64,000 bases of DNA, taken from contig CAIRYQ010000079.1 of NCBI GenBank assembly GCA_903882875.1, forward strand, positions 1 to 64,000. Reading direction: 5' to 3'. The DNA is from an uncultured Spartobacteria bacterium. Lineage in GTDB: Bacteria > Verrucomicrobiota > Verrucomicrobiia > Chthoniobacterales > Chthoniobacteraceae. Of this stretch, positions 17,070-26,593 are shown one piece after another (position 1 is the stretch's first letter; each line of letters starts with the position of its first letter). The translations under genes were made by a program, and so were the position numbers. The notes below the pieces were generated by a model that worked only from the letters and a program-made list of their open reading frames with translations, was not told the origin of the DNA and did no database searches.

Positions 17070-19127
17070 TTACTGCGCGGCGTAGTACTTGGGATACTGG
17101 TAATAGTTGTATCCGGGGATCTCGGTGTCCACGCAATTCAGGATGAGGCCGAGGACGTTCACCTGGCGTTGATAGAGCGCGTTGAGGGCATTGCGGGTGA
17201 GGCGGGCGCTGGTGAAGGACGCGCGGATGACCATGAGCGTGCCGTCGAAATTTGGTGCGACGGTCGGCGTGTCGTCGGTCGCGAGGATGGGAGCGGTGTT
17301 GAAGATGACGAGGTCGTAGGCGGCCTTCCATTCCTCGAGGAGCTTCGGGAGGACGGGCATGAGAAGCAGTTCGCCGCTTTGGTTGGTCGTCGGGCCGCGC
17401 GGAATGATGTGCAGGTTTTCCTTGCGGCCCTTTTGGATGCAGGATTTCCACTCGGTCTCGCCGCGCAGGACGTTTGAAAAACCGGTGCGCCCGTCGAGGT
17501 CGAACAGCGCCGCGATGTCGCCGCGGCGGAGGTCGGCGTCCACGAGGAGCACGCGCGCGCCGGCATTGGCCATGGTGATGGCGAGGTTGCTGGTGATGGT
17601 GGACTTGCCTTCGTTCGGGATTGCCGAGGTGACGATGAGCGTCTTCAGCTCGGTCTGGTTCGGCATGAAGATGAGCGAGCTGCGGAGGCTGCGGAACGCC
17701 TCGGCGAACATGAACCGCTGGTCGTCCTCCTGAAGGAGAGGGAGGCCGACCTGCGTACGGCTGGATGCGACATCGGGAATCTGGCCGACGATGGCTTCGT
17801 TGAACTGCTCGATCATCTCCGAAGAGGAGGCGAGGCGGTCGTCGTTGCGGTCGAGGAGGAAGAGGATCGTCAGGCCGAGGAGGAAGCCGCCGATGAGGCC
17901 GGTGAGAATGTGGCGGACGATGCCTTTGTTTTCGATGACTGCCACTGAGGCCGGCTGGCGAAGTGCGAGAATTTCCTGTGTGCCGGAAGTGAGCCGGAAC
18001 TTGTCGAGTGCATCGCGTGACGTCTTGTAGGCGGTATCGGCCTCGTTCACCGCACTCTTGAGGGTCTCGTATTTCGCCATGATCTTGCTGAAGTCGCGAG
18101 CCTTGGCATCGAGTTCGGCGACAGCGGCATCCTTCGTTATGATTTCCGCTTCCAAGCGGCGTGCGGCGGCGTCGAGGTTTCTGTCGTTCTGCGCCTTGAG
18201 CACGTCCAGACTGAGGCGGAGGTCTGCGGCTTCCCTCTCAAGCTGCTGAAAGCGTGGATGGGCTGGTTTCCAGACGGTGGCGCGCTCCTTGATTTCGGCT
18301 TCTTTGATGGCTAACTGCTCCTGCTTGTCAATCCAGCGGCTGCCGATGGAATCAGTTCCCTGTGCGCTTCCGGGCCCTTTCTTTTCACTCTTGGGATTCA
18401 CGTCCAATTGTCCGGGCTGGTTCAGGTTCTTGTACATGTTCACCTGTTGGAGGAGTTCGCCGCGAGCTTTGCGGAGTTCGGCGAGTTCATTGGCGATTTG
18501 CTCGTTCTGCTGCTCGATGAAAGGCACGGCGCTGTCCTCCTTGAAACGGTTCAGCAAGGCGCGATTGGTCTCAAGCTTCTCATTCTCGGCGTCCACCTGT
18601 TTCTGCAATTTTGTCATCTCGCTGGCTTGGGCCTGCCCCTTTTCCTCGCGCCGCAACTGCATGAACGCGTCCATCGTCGCAGTTACGAAGGCGCGGGTGA
18701 ATTCCGGATTGGTGCCGGTGCCGGTGATGTCGAAGAAAAACGTGTTCGGCTCATTCTGCGCGTTGATGTCCACGGTCTCGACCAGCGCCGCATCATTCGG
18801 CCTTTCGACCGCGATTTTCTTGACGGCAAGCTCGCGGACGACCGGACTCTTGATGGTCTCGACGATCGTGAGATACCAACTGCTGATGCCGATCGTGCTT
18901 GCTCCGGCCTCACCGCTCACGTTTTCACTCACCGTGAGCTTGCCGACGGAGACAAAACGCGTGGGTTTTGTGACGATGACGAACACTTCGTACAGGAGCC
19001 CGGCGCTGACGCACAGAAGCAGCACCCACCAGAATTTCCTGATGACGGCGCGGTAGCGGTAGATGCGCAGGCCGACCGTGGAACCGCCTTCGTTGGTGGG
19101 CGGGGGAGTGGATTTTTGCTTGTCCAT
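17070..19127 (-). CDS. Wzz/BY-kinase-type exopolysaccharide co-polymerase, Walker B degenerate
   Basis: A protein of 685 residues. The N-terminal half has a membrane span after residue ~30 (FWWVLLLCVSAGLLYEVFVI), a Wzz domain, long coiled coils (~180-380), and a second span (GLIGGFLLGLTILFLL). The C-terminal CpsD-like kinase has Walker A (SAIPNEGKST, Lys508), Walker A' (LLVDADLRRGD, Asp530/532) and Walker B DLVIFNTAPI, where the usual Asp is Asn610. The tail YNYYQYPKYY is a tyrosine cluster like those autophosphorylated in BY-kinases. It regulates chain length and export of capsule or EPS. It is the last of three genes downstream of the outer-membrane barrel gene. Confidence 0.9.
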   Translation of the reverse strand: MDKQKSTPPPTNEGGSTVGLRIYRYRAVIRKFWWVLLLCVSAGLLYEVFVIVTKPTRFVSVGKLTVSENVSGEAGASTIGISSWYLTIVETIKSPVVRELAVKKIAVERPNDAALVETVDINAQNEPNTFFFDITGTGTNPEFTRAFVTATMDAFMQLRREEKGQAQASEMTKLQKQVDAENEKLETNRALLNRFKEDSAVPFIEQQNEQIANELAELRKARGELLQQVNMYKNLNQPGQLDVNPKSEKKGPGSAQGTDSIGSRWIDKQEQLAIKEAEIKERATVWKPAHPRFQQLEREAADLRLSLDVLKAQNDRNLDAAARRLEAEIITKDAAVAELDAKARDFSKIMAKYETLKSAVNEADTAYKTSRDALDKFRLTSGTQEILALRQPASVAVIENKGIVRHILTGLIGGFLLGLTILFLLDRNDDRLASSSEMIEQFNEAIVGQIPDVASSRTQVGLPLLQEDDQRFMFAEAFRSLRSSLIFMPNQTELKTLIVTSAIPNEGKSTITSNLAITMANAGARVLLVDADLRRGDIAALFDLDGRTGFSNVLRGETEWKSCIQKGRKENLHIIPRGPTTNQSGELLLMPVLPKLLEEWKAAYDLVIFNTAPILATDDTPTVAPNFDGTLMVIRASFTSARLTRNALNALYQRQVNVLGLILNCVDTEIPGYNYYQYPKYYAAQ

Positions 19128-19150
19128 TTTGGGCGGAATGGGGTGAAAAA

Positions 19151-19864
19151 TTACTCGTTGCTGCCGAGTCTCAAACCTACCGTTGGCACATAAATCTGAT
19201 CACCGTCTTGGAGCGGTATGTCTAGATCCGTCCGTCCGTCCTTTATCATCGCTCGCACATCGTGTTCCGTGCTCCGTCCACCGCGCGTGAGTTTCACCTT
19301 CCGCGTCTCAGCATACGGGCCGGTACCGGCCACCGTCACGGCTTCGGTCAATTTGAGAGGTGCCGAATCCATGAAATATTGGGGACCGGGGCGTCCGACT
19401 TTTCCCATGACGAGAACCTTGAAGGGGCGAACGCCGGCTCCGAGGGCCTTGGTCTTGATGCCGATTTCGACGGTCGCCTGATGATAGTACTTTTGCTTGA
19501 GGTAAGCCGCGACGAGGGCCGCGGCTTCCGTGCTCGTCCTGCCTGCGACGTACACGCGGCCGAGGCCGTTGAGTTCGACTTCGCCGGTGTCCGTCACGAT
19601 GGTCGTGAGCGCGGGGTCGTGATCTTCCTTGATCTCGACGGTGATGGTGTCGCCAGCTGTGAGCTTGGAATTCAGCGGCACCGTCACGCCGCCCACATGC
19701 GGGATTGCGGCGGGGAGCGCGGGTGCTTCGGGCGGAGGAAGGGCGGCCTTGTTGACGCCTTTCACGGGTCGCGAAGTGCCGAGCATGTCGGACTGCGCCG
19801 GGCTGACTGTTGAGAGGGCGGTGAGGAGGGCGGCGAGGACGCCGAGGATCAGACAGCTACGCAT
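19151..19864 (-). CDS. Polysaccharide export (Wza-like) periplasmic protein
   Basis: A protein of 237 residues with a signal peptide (MRSCLILGVLAALLTALSTVSPAQ). The polysaccharide biosynthesis/export domain is at ~65-150 (LTAGDTITVEIKEDHDPALTTIVTDTGEVELNGLGRVYVAG) and an SLBB-like segment at ~155-235 (VLVMGKVGRPGPQYF ... DIPLQDGDQIYVP). There is no lipobox Cys, so it is probably periplasmic rather than a lipoprotein like E. coli Wza. It lies between the barrel gene and the Wzc-like gene, gaps 17 and 23 bases. Confidence 0.88.
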   Translation of the reverse strand: MRSCLILGVLAALLTALSTVSPAQSDMLGTSRPVKGVNKAALPPPEAPALPAAIPHVGGVTVPLNSKLTAGDTITVEIKEDHDPALTTIVTDTGEVELNGLGRVYVAGRTSTEAAALVAAYLKQKYYHQATVEIGIKTKALGAGVRPFKVLVMGKVGRPGPQYFMDSAPLKLTEAVTVAGTGPYAETRKVKLTRGGRSTEHDVRAMIKDGRTDLDIPLQDGDQIYVPTVGLRLGSNE

Positions 19865-19881
19865 GGCTCATGGCTTGGTTA

Positions 19882-21240
19882 TCAGAATTTGTAGTAAAGG
19901 CTCAACATGACGAGGTTCTGATAGTAGTCAGCCCCGAACAGGTTGGAGTCTTTCACAAGATAGCGATAATCGAGCCCGGCCGTGAAATTATCCGAAAAAA
20001 CATGATAAATTCCGAGGGCCGCACCGACGCGGTGCGCCGACTCGGCACCGGGGCCGGAGGTCTTGTAGTACTCGTAGAAGAAGGTCGGCCGCAGGGTCGT
20101 TTTTTCGCGGATGACCCAGTCGAGACTGTATTCCACATGGTACAGATCGTAGAAATTTGAGAGGAACCCGAGTTCGGCGGTCTTTGTGAAGCTGAGCTTC
20201 TGCCGGAGGAATTCGGTGGGGCGGTTGATGATTTCGAGCTTCGCGTACCAGCCGTTCGCATTCTGAGTGTCGATGCCGGTTCCGGTCGTGACGCCTGTGA
20301 GCGGGTTCACGATCGGGAAGACGGTGCCAGTGTCGAATTTCGCCTGTTGGAAGCCCGCCTCAAGGTAGATATCCGTGTAATCATTCGCCTTCCAGCGGAC
20401 AAACGGGCCGACGAGGAGCGAGTGGCCGTTGGAGTGCGACGCCTGCCGGTAATCAAATATGCTGTACGACGCATTCACGCCGATGCTCACGCGAGGATTG
20501 AGCTTGAACGAAGGCCTGAAGAAAAACGTGTTGATGCTGTGATCCGCCGCAGCGTAGGCGCTGTCTGTCGCCCACAGGTCGTAGCGGTCGTAGCCGACGG
20601 AGAATTTCGTGTACTGGTTCGCGTCCCAGTCAATCTGGATGCCTGCCTGATTTTCGTAGCGGCTGTAACGCGCTACGTTCAGCGTGGGCTGCTCGAACGG
20701 ATCCTCCTGGTACGAGAGGCGCTCGCGGATGGTGAACTTGAACGCGCCGGCCTCCGCTGTCCATGTGATCGCCGAATTCGGCGAGATGAGAACCGAGTCG
20801 GAGTCGTACTGGCTGTGATCCAAATATTTTGCGTAGCTCAGGCCGACGCCGATGCGCAGCCTGCTCGTCTCGGAAAAACGGATTGAACCCTCAATGTCGA
20901 AAGTGGGCCGGATAATGATGTCCGACTGCCGGTGGAATTGGGACAGCGCAATGTTGTCATTGAACTCAAATCCAACGCCCGCCGCGAGCAGCAGATCCAC
21001 GATTCCGATCCGGATGTTGTAGTTGCGCTCGTCCTGTGCGAGTGCGGTGTCGGTGACGGGCTCGATGCCGTTCTGGTTATTGCCAAGGAACACTTCGGAG
21101 CCGGGCACGAGGCTCCCAATCCCACCCGAGGAGCGCGAGGTGCCGAAGTCACGGAAATATTCCTGCGACTTTGCCGAACCGGCGGCGAGGAGCGTGAGCG
21201 TGCCGAGAATGGGAACGATGCGACCTGAAAGAATCTTCAT
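19882..21240 (-). CDS. Outer-membrane beta-barrel protein (BBP2-like), EPS cluster
   Basis: A protein of 452 residues with a signal peptide (MKILSGRIVPILGTLTLLAAGSAKS). The mature part alternates short amphipathic strands rich in Tyr and Phe and ends YYQNLVMLSLYYKF, a C-terminal aromatic typical of outer-membrane barrels. Such barrels accompany Wza/Wzc genes in Gram-negatives and may form the exit channel. The assignment to a specific porin family is tentative. Confidence 0.8.
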   Translation of the reverse strand: MKILSGRIVPILGTLTLLAAGSAKSQEYFRDFGTSRSSGGIGSLVPGSEVFLGNNQNGIEPVTDTALAQDERNYNIRIGIVDLLLAAGVGFEFNDNIALSQFHRQSDIIIRPTFDIEGSIRFSETSRLRIGVGLSYAKYLDHSQYDSDSVLISPNSAITWTAEAGAFKFTIRERLSYQEDPFEQPTLNVARYSRYENQAGIQIDWDANQYTKFSVGYDRYDLWATDSAYAAADHSINTFFFRPSFKLNPRVSIGVNASYSIFDYRQASHSNGHSLLVGPFVRWKANDYTDIYLEAGFQQAKFDTGTVFPIVNPLTGVTTGTGIDTQNANGWYAKLEIINRPTEFLRQKLSFTKTAELGFLSNFYDLYHVEYSLDWVIREKTTLRPTFFYEYYKTSGPGAESAHRVGAALGIYHVFSDNFTAGLDYRYLVKDSNLFGADYYQNLVMLSLYYKF

Positions 21241-21322
21241 AAAATGGATGAGGCTGGCGATTTTCGCGCGCGCGCTTCTACCACCCCGCCCCTCTGGGTG
21301 GCAATGAAAAACTTCCGGTCGC

Positions 21323-24300
21323 TCAGTGTTTGCGCGGCTTCGCAGTCTCGCTGGCTTTCACGATGCGGAAGCCGTACGTGTCGTGCAGCGTGTCCGGCGA
21401 CGAACTGATGCGGCACGACGAGAGCAGGCTGAGCGGGATGGCACCGTTGTACCACGAGCCGCCGCGCAATGTCTTCGCGCGATTTTCGCCGTTCCAGAAA
21501 TCATTGACCCACTGCCACACGCTGCCGCCCATGTCATACAGGCCAGCCGCGTTGACCTTGAATTTTCCCACCGGCGAGGTGTTCGGGAAGCCGTCATTGT
21601 AGCCGGGAATCGGGATGTCCGTCGAGGTTTCTTCACCGGCGTAGTTGCCCGCGCCCGCGGGCGGTGGCCAAGCGTTGCCCCAAGGGTACACGTCCTGAAC
21701 ACCCATGTCGCGCTCCTCGGGATTCGCGCCGTTTTCGGAGGGAAGGCCGACGGCCTTGCTCCATTCGAGATCAGTCGGCAGGCGGTACAATTCGCCGGGT
21801 TTCAGCAGCCCGGCCTTGCGCTCTTTTTCCGTGAGCCATTTGCAAAATGCGTCCGCCTCGCGCCACGTCACGTTCACGACGGGATGGTCGGGGCCCTGCT
21901 TGAAGCCGGGATTCTTCCACGCCTCGGATTTCAATCCCGTCGCTGTGGCAAATGACTCGAAGTCCTTCACCGTCGTCAGATAGACGGCGAACTGCACGTC
22001 GCCCACCGGCACGAATCTGATGCCGAGCGAATTCACCGGCGCGCTGGTTTCCGCAGCCGGAGCCGGAATCGGTGGCTTGACGGCGGGCGTCGGCTCAGGC
22101 GGCGTCACCGGCGGTGTAGCCGCGGGCTTGGTGGTGGAAGTGGTCGTCTCCTTTTTCACCGGCAACTCTGGGCCAGTGCCGGAAAGGCGCGCGATCTCGG
22201 CCTGCTTGTCGCTGATCTGTTGCTGGGCGTCGGCCTTCTTTTCCTGAAGTTTTTTGATCGCCTCCTTGCCGGCATCGCCGAGTTCCTTGAGCTGTTCGAT
22301 CATCGTGTCGTGCCGCGCGATCTGGCCGTTCAGCGCAGCCATGTCCTTCTCGATCACCGTGATTTTTTCCGCGTTGGCCTTGCGCATGGCCTTGACTTCA
22401 TCAAGGCGGATCTTCTCACGCGCGGCTGTGATTTTCTGCAAATCCTGCTCGGCCTGCTGCTGGGAAAGCCGCGCCTGCATGCGGATCGTCTCGGCCTTCG
22501 TCTGCACCTGCGAAAGTGCGTCGAGATTTTTCGATACACCGGCGAGCAGACTGCTTGCGGTGCTCAGCTCCGCCTCCGCTTTCTGCCGTTCCTTGAGCTT
22601 GTCTCCGCCCTTTGCGATGGCGTCGTCGAGTTTTTGTTTGGCTGCCTCAGCCTGCTTTTTGGCTTCCGCGGCGGCGATGGCAGTCTTTTCGGCTTCGGTC
22701 TCGAATTTCTTGCGGTCCGCCTCGATCTGGTCGGACTGGAGGATGACCGGGCCGTAAAGTTTCTTCATCGCCTCGAGCCCCTTCTGAAGCTTGTCCTTTT
22801 CGGCCTTCGCGGTGTCAATTCGGCGCGTGGCTTCCTGATGCGCTACGTCCGCTGCGGTGGCCGCTGCGCGGATGTTCTGGACGGCCGCTTCGCGCTGCGT
22901 CTTGGCTTCGTCGAGTTGGGCTTTTGTCAGTTTGTCAACCACAATTTTCGCGAGCGGCTCGACCGGTTCGGGCAGTGTCGGAAGCGGCTCGTTCTTCGCC
23001 ACGGCCGGTGTCGGCGTCGCCGGTGCAGGCGCGGGAGTGGCGGCGGCTGGCGTGGCCGGCGGTTTGACTGCGACGTTTTGCGTCGGTGTGCCGCCCGGCT
23101 TCGGTGTCGTGGTTGCGACATTGGCCGGGGCTGGCGTCGCGGGAACGGGAGGCTCGCTGCCAATCAGGCTACCAGACTTCGGAGTCGCAGCCGCGGGAGT
23201 TCCGGCGGGCTTTGGAGTTTCGGCTTTCGGAGGCTCGACGTTTCCGACGGTTTGCGGGTTCGATACGATCTTCGGAGAATCAACGGGCTGCGGATCTGGC
23301 AAATCGCCAGGCGGCTTCGAAGCGGGCTCGGTGCCTTTCGTTTTTCCTTTCGTCTTTGGTTCTGGCGTGGAGGCCGGAGGCGTGTTGTCGTCCACTTTGG
23401 TCACTGAGCCGTTCGCGTCGCCCTCGCCGGAATCCGACTTGTTCTTCATGTAAATCCCGACGCCGATGATGCTCGCCGCGGCGGCGAGCCACACGAGCGG
23501 CGCCTTCGATCGCGGACGTTCCAGATCCGTATAATTTGCGGAAAGCGATGCTTTTGCCGGGGCCTTCCGCTCAGGCGGGATCGGTGGGATTTCGGGGTGA
23601 TGCGATCCGCTCGGGGCGGATGTTTCCGTGACCGCGGGTTTTTCCGCCGCAGACTGTGAGATGGCGGGTTTTTCGGATTCGGCGCTGCTCGCGGCGGCAT
23701 CGGAAACAGCAGAGGCTTTCAAAATCTCCTCCACTTCCGCGGGGATCTGCTGCGGCTCGCTGGCTGCGGGCTTTTCCACGACTGGCGCGGCCTCGGTGCG
23801 AGAACGCGCCGGGCCGGAATCCTGCCCGAGCAGCGTGAGCACTTCGGTGAGGCTGCGCGGCCTTGCTTCGGCGTTTTTTTCGAGGCAGGAGGAGATCAGT
23901 TTTTCCCACGAAGCAGGCACGGGTGCTGTCGCTCCCGCAGCGGCGCACACCTCCGAAATCGGCGCGGGGACGGTCTTGCGGATTTGCATCACCATGTCGT
24001 CACCGGTGAATGGCGGCACTCCTGCGAGCAGCGTGTACATGAGCACGCCGAAGCCGTAGATGTCGTCGCTGGCACCGGGGCGCTCGCCGTCAATCTGCTG
24101 CGGGCTGAGGAACGGCAGGTGCGCGTCCGCGCCCTTGGCGATTCCGGCGCGTTCGAGCGTGTTGAGGATCACACGGCTCACTCCGAAATTCGCGACGAGC
24201 AGTCCGCCGTTTGGTCGGAGGTAGAGGTTCGACGGCGCGAGGTCGCGGTGGAAAAGCTGGATGCGGTGCGCGTCTGCGAGCGTCTCGGCGAGCTGTGAGA

Positions 24301-24700
24301 TCCACGGCTTGATGTCCGCAGTGTCGAGCCGCCCTTTTCTTTTCAGCACGTCGTCGAGCGACTCGCCCTCGAACTCATCCATCGAGATCGCCGCGAGGCT
24401 GCCGTCCTCCACAAAATCATAAACGCGGAGGATGTTCGGGTGGATGAGCTGGCGGTTGCGCTTCACTTCCTGGCGCAGTTCGGCCATCGCGCGTGCGTTG
24501 CCCGCGACGGGGCCGGGGACAAAGTGGAGCGTCACGTCCTTCCCGAGCACCTCGTCGGTGGCGACCCACACGGGGCTCGTGTCGGACTTGCTCAGGTTGC
24601 GGCGCAGCACGTAGCAGCCGCCGATTTTCGTTCCTTCAGCGAGGGCCGTTTCGTTGTTCGCTGTTGCTGGTGTCTCGTCGTTCGGTGGTGATGTTTGCAC
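21323..24700 (-). CDS. Ser/Thr pseudokinase - coiled coil - FGE-sulfatase fusion
   Basis: A protein of 1125 residues, from a GTG start. Domains: kinase-like (~25-290), membrane span (~403-420, LVWLAAAASIIGVGIYM), Pro/Ala-rich linker (~430-590), coiled coil (~590-850), second Pro-rich linker, FGE-sulfatase domain (~920-1117; VTWREADAFCKWLT, YRLPTDLEWSKAVG, GLYDMGGSVWQWVNDF, LRGGSWYN). The kinase keeps HRDLAPSN (151-158) but lacks a glycine-rich loop, has His59 where the ATP Lys should be (VTLHFV) and Asn171 instead of the DFG Asp (ANFG), so it is probably catalytically dead. Upstream of the EPS cluster, 82 bases from it, and likely co-transcribed; probably a membrane-spanning sensor. Confidence 0.9.
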   Translation of the reverse strand: MQTSPPNDETPATANNETALAEGTKIGGCYVLRRNLSKSDTSPVWVATDEVLGKDVTLHFVPGPVAGNARAMAELRQEVKRNRQLIHPNILRVYDFVEDGSLAAISMDEFEGESLDDVLKRKGRLDTADIKPWISQLAETLADAHRIQLFHRDLAPSNLYLRPNGGLLVANFGVSRVILNTLERAGIAKGADAHLPFLSPQQIDGERPGASDDIYGFGVLMYTLLAGVPPFTGDDMVMQIRKTVPAPISEVCAAAGATAPVPASWEKLISSCLEKNAEARPRSLTEVLTLLGQDSGPARSRTEAAPVVEKPAASEPQQIPAEVEEILKASAVSDAAASSAESEKPAISQSAAEKPAVTETSAPSGSHHPEIPPIPPERKAPAKASLSANYTDLERPRSKAPLVWLAAAASIIGVGIYMKNKSDSGEGDANGSVTKVDDNTPPASTPEPKTKGKTKGTEPASKPPGDLPDPQPVDSPKIVSNPQTVGNVEPPKAETPKPAGTPAAATPKSGSLIGSEPPVPATPAPANVATTTPKPGGTPTQNVAVKPPATPAAATPAPAPATPTPAVAKNEPLPTLPEPVEPLAKIVVDKLTKAQLDEAKTQREAAVQNIRAAATAADVAHQEATRRIDTAKAEKDKLQKGLEAMKKLYGPVILQSDQIEADRKKFETEAEKTAIAAAEAKKQAEAAKQKLDDAIAKGGDKLKERQKAEAELSTASSLLAGVSKNLDALSQVQTKAETIRMQARLSQQQAEQDLQKITAAREKIRLDEVKAMRKANAEKITVIEKDMAALNGQIARHDTMIEQLKELGDAGKEAIKKLQEKKADAQQQISDKQAEIARLSGTGPELPVKKETTTSTTKPAATPPVTPPEPTPAVKPPIPAPAAETSAPVNSLGIRFVPVGDVQFAVYLTTVKDFESFATATGLKSEAWKNPGFKQGPDHPVVNVTWREADAFCKWLTEKERKAGLLKPGELYRLPTDLEWSKAVGLPSENGANPEERDMGVQDVYPWGNAWPPPAGAGNYAGEETSTDIPIPGYNDGFPNTSPVGKFKVNAAGLYDMGGSVWQWVNDFWNGENRAKTLRGGSWYNGAIPLSLLSSCRISSSPDTLHDTYGFRIVKASETAKPRKH

Positions 24701-25004
24701 GTTTGTATGTTTGGCTGTTCTTCTATGGCAGGATATGTCCGGGAACGCACGGGCGAAATGCTGACCTGCGTCGCGGCCCCGGTGGATCTGGCACCGCCAT
24801 TTTCAACACCGGAGAAAGCAAAAAGCCAATACAAGAATTTGGGCGGGCGCGAGAAAATCCAGAAAAATGCTTGCGGAGCTGCAAGGTTTTAGATATTTTC
24901 CGTAATCACCATAGAAGTGCGCCGCGCGCATCATGCCCGCGATTCCGCTCTGATTTGTCTTTCCACATTCGCCAATCGCCGCTAGAAACACACCACATCC
25001 GCAC
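24701..25004. other. Divergent promoter region
   Basis: 304 bases between the divergent starts of the pseudokinase gene (minus) and the secreted protein gene (plus). The AT-richer stretch at about 24815-24915 is the likely promoter zone for one or both. I see no convincing -35/-10 pair, operator or RNA structure. Confidence 0.4.
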
Positions 25005-26366
25005 ATGAAAAAATCCGCACTTGCCACCGTCATCGCGACCGCCTTCTCGACTCTGTCGTTCGCCGCGCCGCCCGAGAAATCCGCAGGAACCGCCACGCAG
25101 GGTTACCTGAAAAACATCGCCCGCCAGCACTCCAACACCACGCTCTCGCTCTACGATGCCGCTGCCCAGCGTTACGTGGACACCGAAGCCGCCGCCGCCT
25201 GGCTGGACGACGACATCGCCACCGGCTGGCCGGCGATCAAGGGCAAGCAGCACTACCTCGTCCGCCTCGCCGAGCCGCAGATGATCACCAATTTCGAACT
25301 CTCCACGAAGACTCCGAACGGCACGATCTCGCTCTACACCGGAGACACCGACGCCGCGCCCGGCGACAAGTCATGGACTCAGGTCGCGAAGGACGTGTCC
25401 GTCGAGAGCGTGAACAACCACAAGCTCGGGCACCGCATCAACAAGTTTGCGAAATACGTCCTCATCGAGACGAACATCGCCGACTCCTCGCCGATTTATA
25501 GCATCAACATTTTCGGCGAACGCGAGGCATCCGCGATGTCCATCGTGAAGCGCGCGGAGCCCGTGAACACCAAGCAGCTCCTCGGTGATTTCGTGAACAA
25601 CCAGACCGCCTTCAACATGGCCGGCATCTATGCGAAAGCCGCGGTCACCTTCGCAAACTCCGGCGGCAGCGAAGCCACATGGCAGCGGGCCATTGACGAC
25701 GATCCGGAGACGTCCCTCAGCGTGAAGCCCTCGACCGCCGAGTCCGGCCTCGTGCTCCGCTTCGACGGCGCGCAGCCCTTCACGCGCCTCTCGCTCCTCA
25801 CAAATGCCAAGACCCGTGGAAAAGTGGACATCTTCCTCCTCAGCGAAGCGCCGCAGAATTCCACGCCCGTAAGCATCGAAGGCGTGTCGCCATCCGTCAC
25901 CCTCTCCTTCGACGGCAGTTCGCAACGCGCGTTCGCAGACTTCGCAGAGACCAAGGCCACCGCCCTCGCGCTCCGCTGGACGCCCGAGAGCGGCGATGCA
26001 CCGCTCGCCCTCCGCGAGCTGAATGTCTTCGCAGACCTCGCGCTCGCCGAACATGAAGTCGCAGGCGCCCCGATAGCGATCGCGCAGGGGCCGGGCGAAA
26101 AGAACGAGAAGACCGAAAAATCCGACAAACCCGCCTACGCGAGCAAATCGGATGGCAAGAGCATCGCGGACGGCAAGGCCCCGATCGCCATGGGGCCGGG
26201 CAATGGCCTTGACTTCAAGGGCACCAGCGTGCCGCCAGTCGGAGCCGGCCCCGGCGGCTTCACTCCCGGCAGCCTCGGTTTCCCGCCGATCCTCGGCATT
26301 CCTCGGGATCCTACGAGCCCGAGTCCGACGCCAAATCCGACTCCGATCCCGGCGAGCCCGAAATAA
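25005..26366 (+). CDS. Secreted discoidin-like protein with Pro-rich tail
   Basis: A protein of 453 residues with a signal peptide (MKKSALATVIATAFSTLSFAA). Two beta-rich F5/8 type C (discoidin)-like segments follow: ~60-180 (DDDIATGWPA ... YVLIETNIADSSPIYSINIFGE) and ~205-345 (WQRAIDDDPETSLSVKPS ... LALRELNVFADL). The last ~100 residues are Gly/Pro-rich, ending PSPTPNPTPIPASPK, disordered and probably in or crossing the envelope. The pattern of a ligand-binding surface protein is clear, but the ligand is unknown. It is followed by a strong hairpin terminator. Confidence 0.75.
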   Translation: MKKSALATVIATAFSTLSFAAPPEKSAGTATQGYLKNIARQHSNTTLSLYDAAAQRYVDTEAAAAWLDDDIATGWPAIKGKQHYLVRLAEPQMITNFELSTKTPNGTISLYTGDTDAAPGDKSWTQVAKDVSVESVNNHKLGHRINKFAKYVLIETNIADSSPIYSINIFGEREASAMSIVKRAEPVNTKQLLGDFVNNQTAFNMAGIYAKAAVTFANSGGSEATWQRAIDDDPETSLSVKPSTAESGLVLRFDGAQPFTRLSLLTNAKTRGKVDIFLLSEAPQNSTPVSIEGVSPSVTLSFDGSSQRAFADFAETKATALALRWTPESGDAPLALRELNVFADLALAEHEVAGAPIAIAQGPGEKNEKTEKSDKPAYASKSDGKSIADGKAPIAMGPGNGLDFKGTSVPPVGAGPGGFTPGSLGFPPILGIPRDPTSPSPTPNPTPIPASPK

Positions 26367-26400
26367 CTCGGGCCGGGCACCATTTCCCAACATCAGCAGG

Positions 26401-26428
26401 CGCGCGGGATTCACGTCCCGCGCGTTTT
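26401..26428 (+). terminator. Rho-independent terminator after 26366
   Basis: CGCGCGGGA (26401-26409) pairs with TCCCGCGCG (26416-26424) around a 6-base loop and is followed by TTTT. It lies 34 bases after the stop of the secreted discoidin-like gene. Confidence 0.85.
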
Positions 26429-26593
26429 GCTTTTCCGCCAGGGCCGACGTCGTGACGTTGAAAGTCGCGCGTTGTGGATTCGCCTGAGTGCAAGGCGATG
26501 TCAGTGATCGCGCGCGCCAGATCGAAAAAATGCGCATTTTCTTTATCATTCCTCTTGCATCGGAAAAAATTCCCGGTAGCCATCCCGCCCTCT

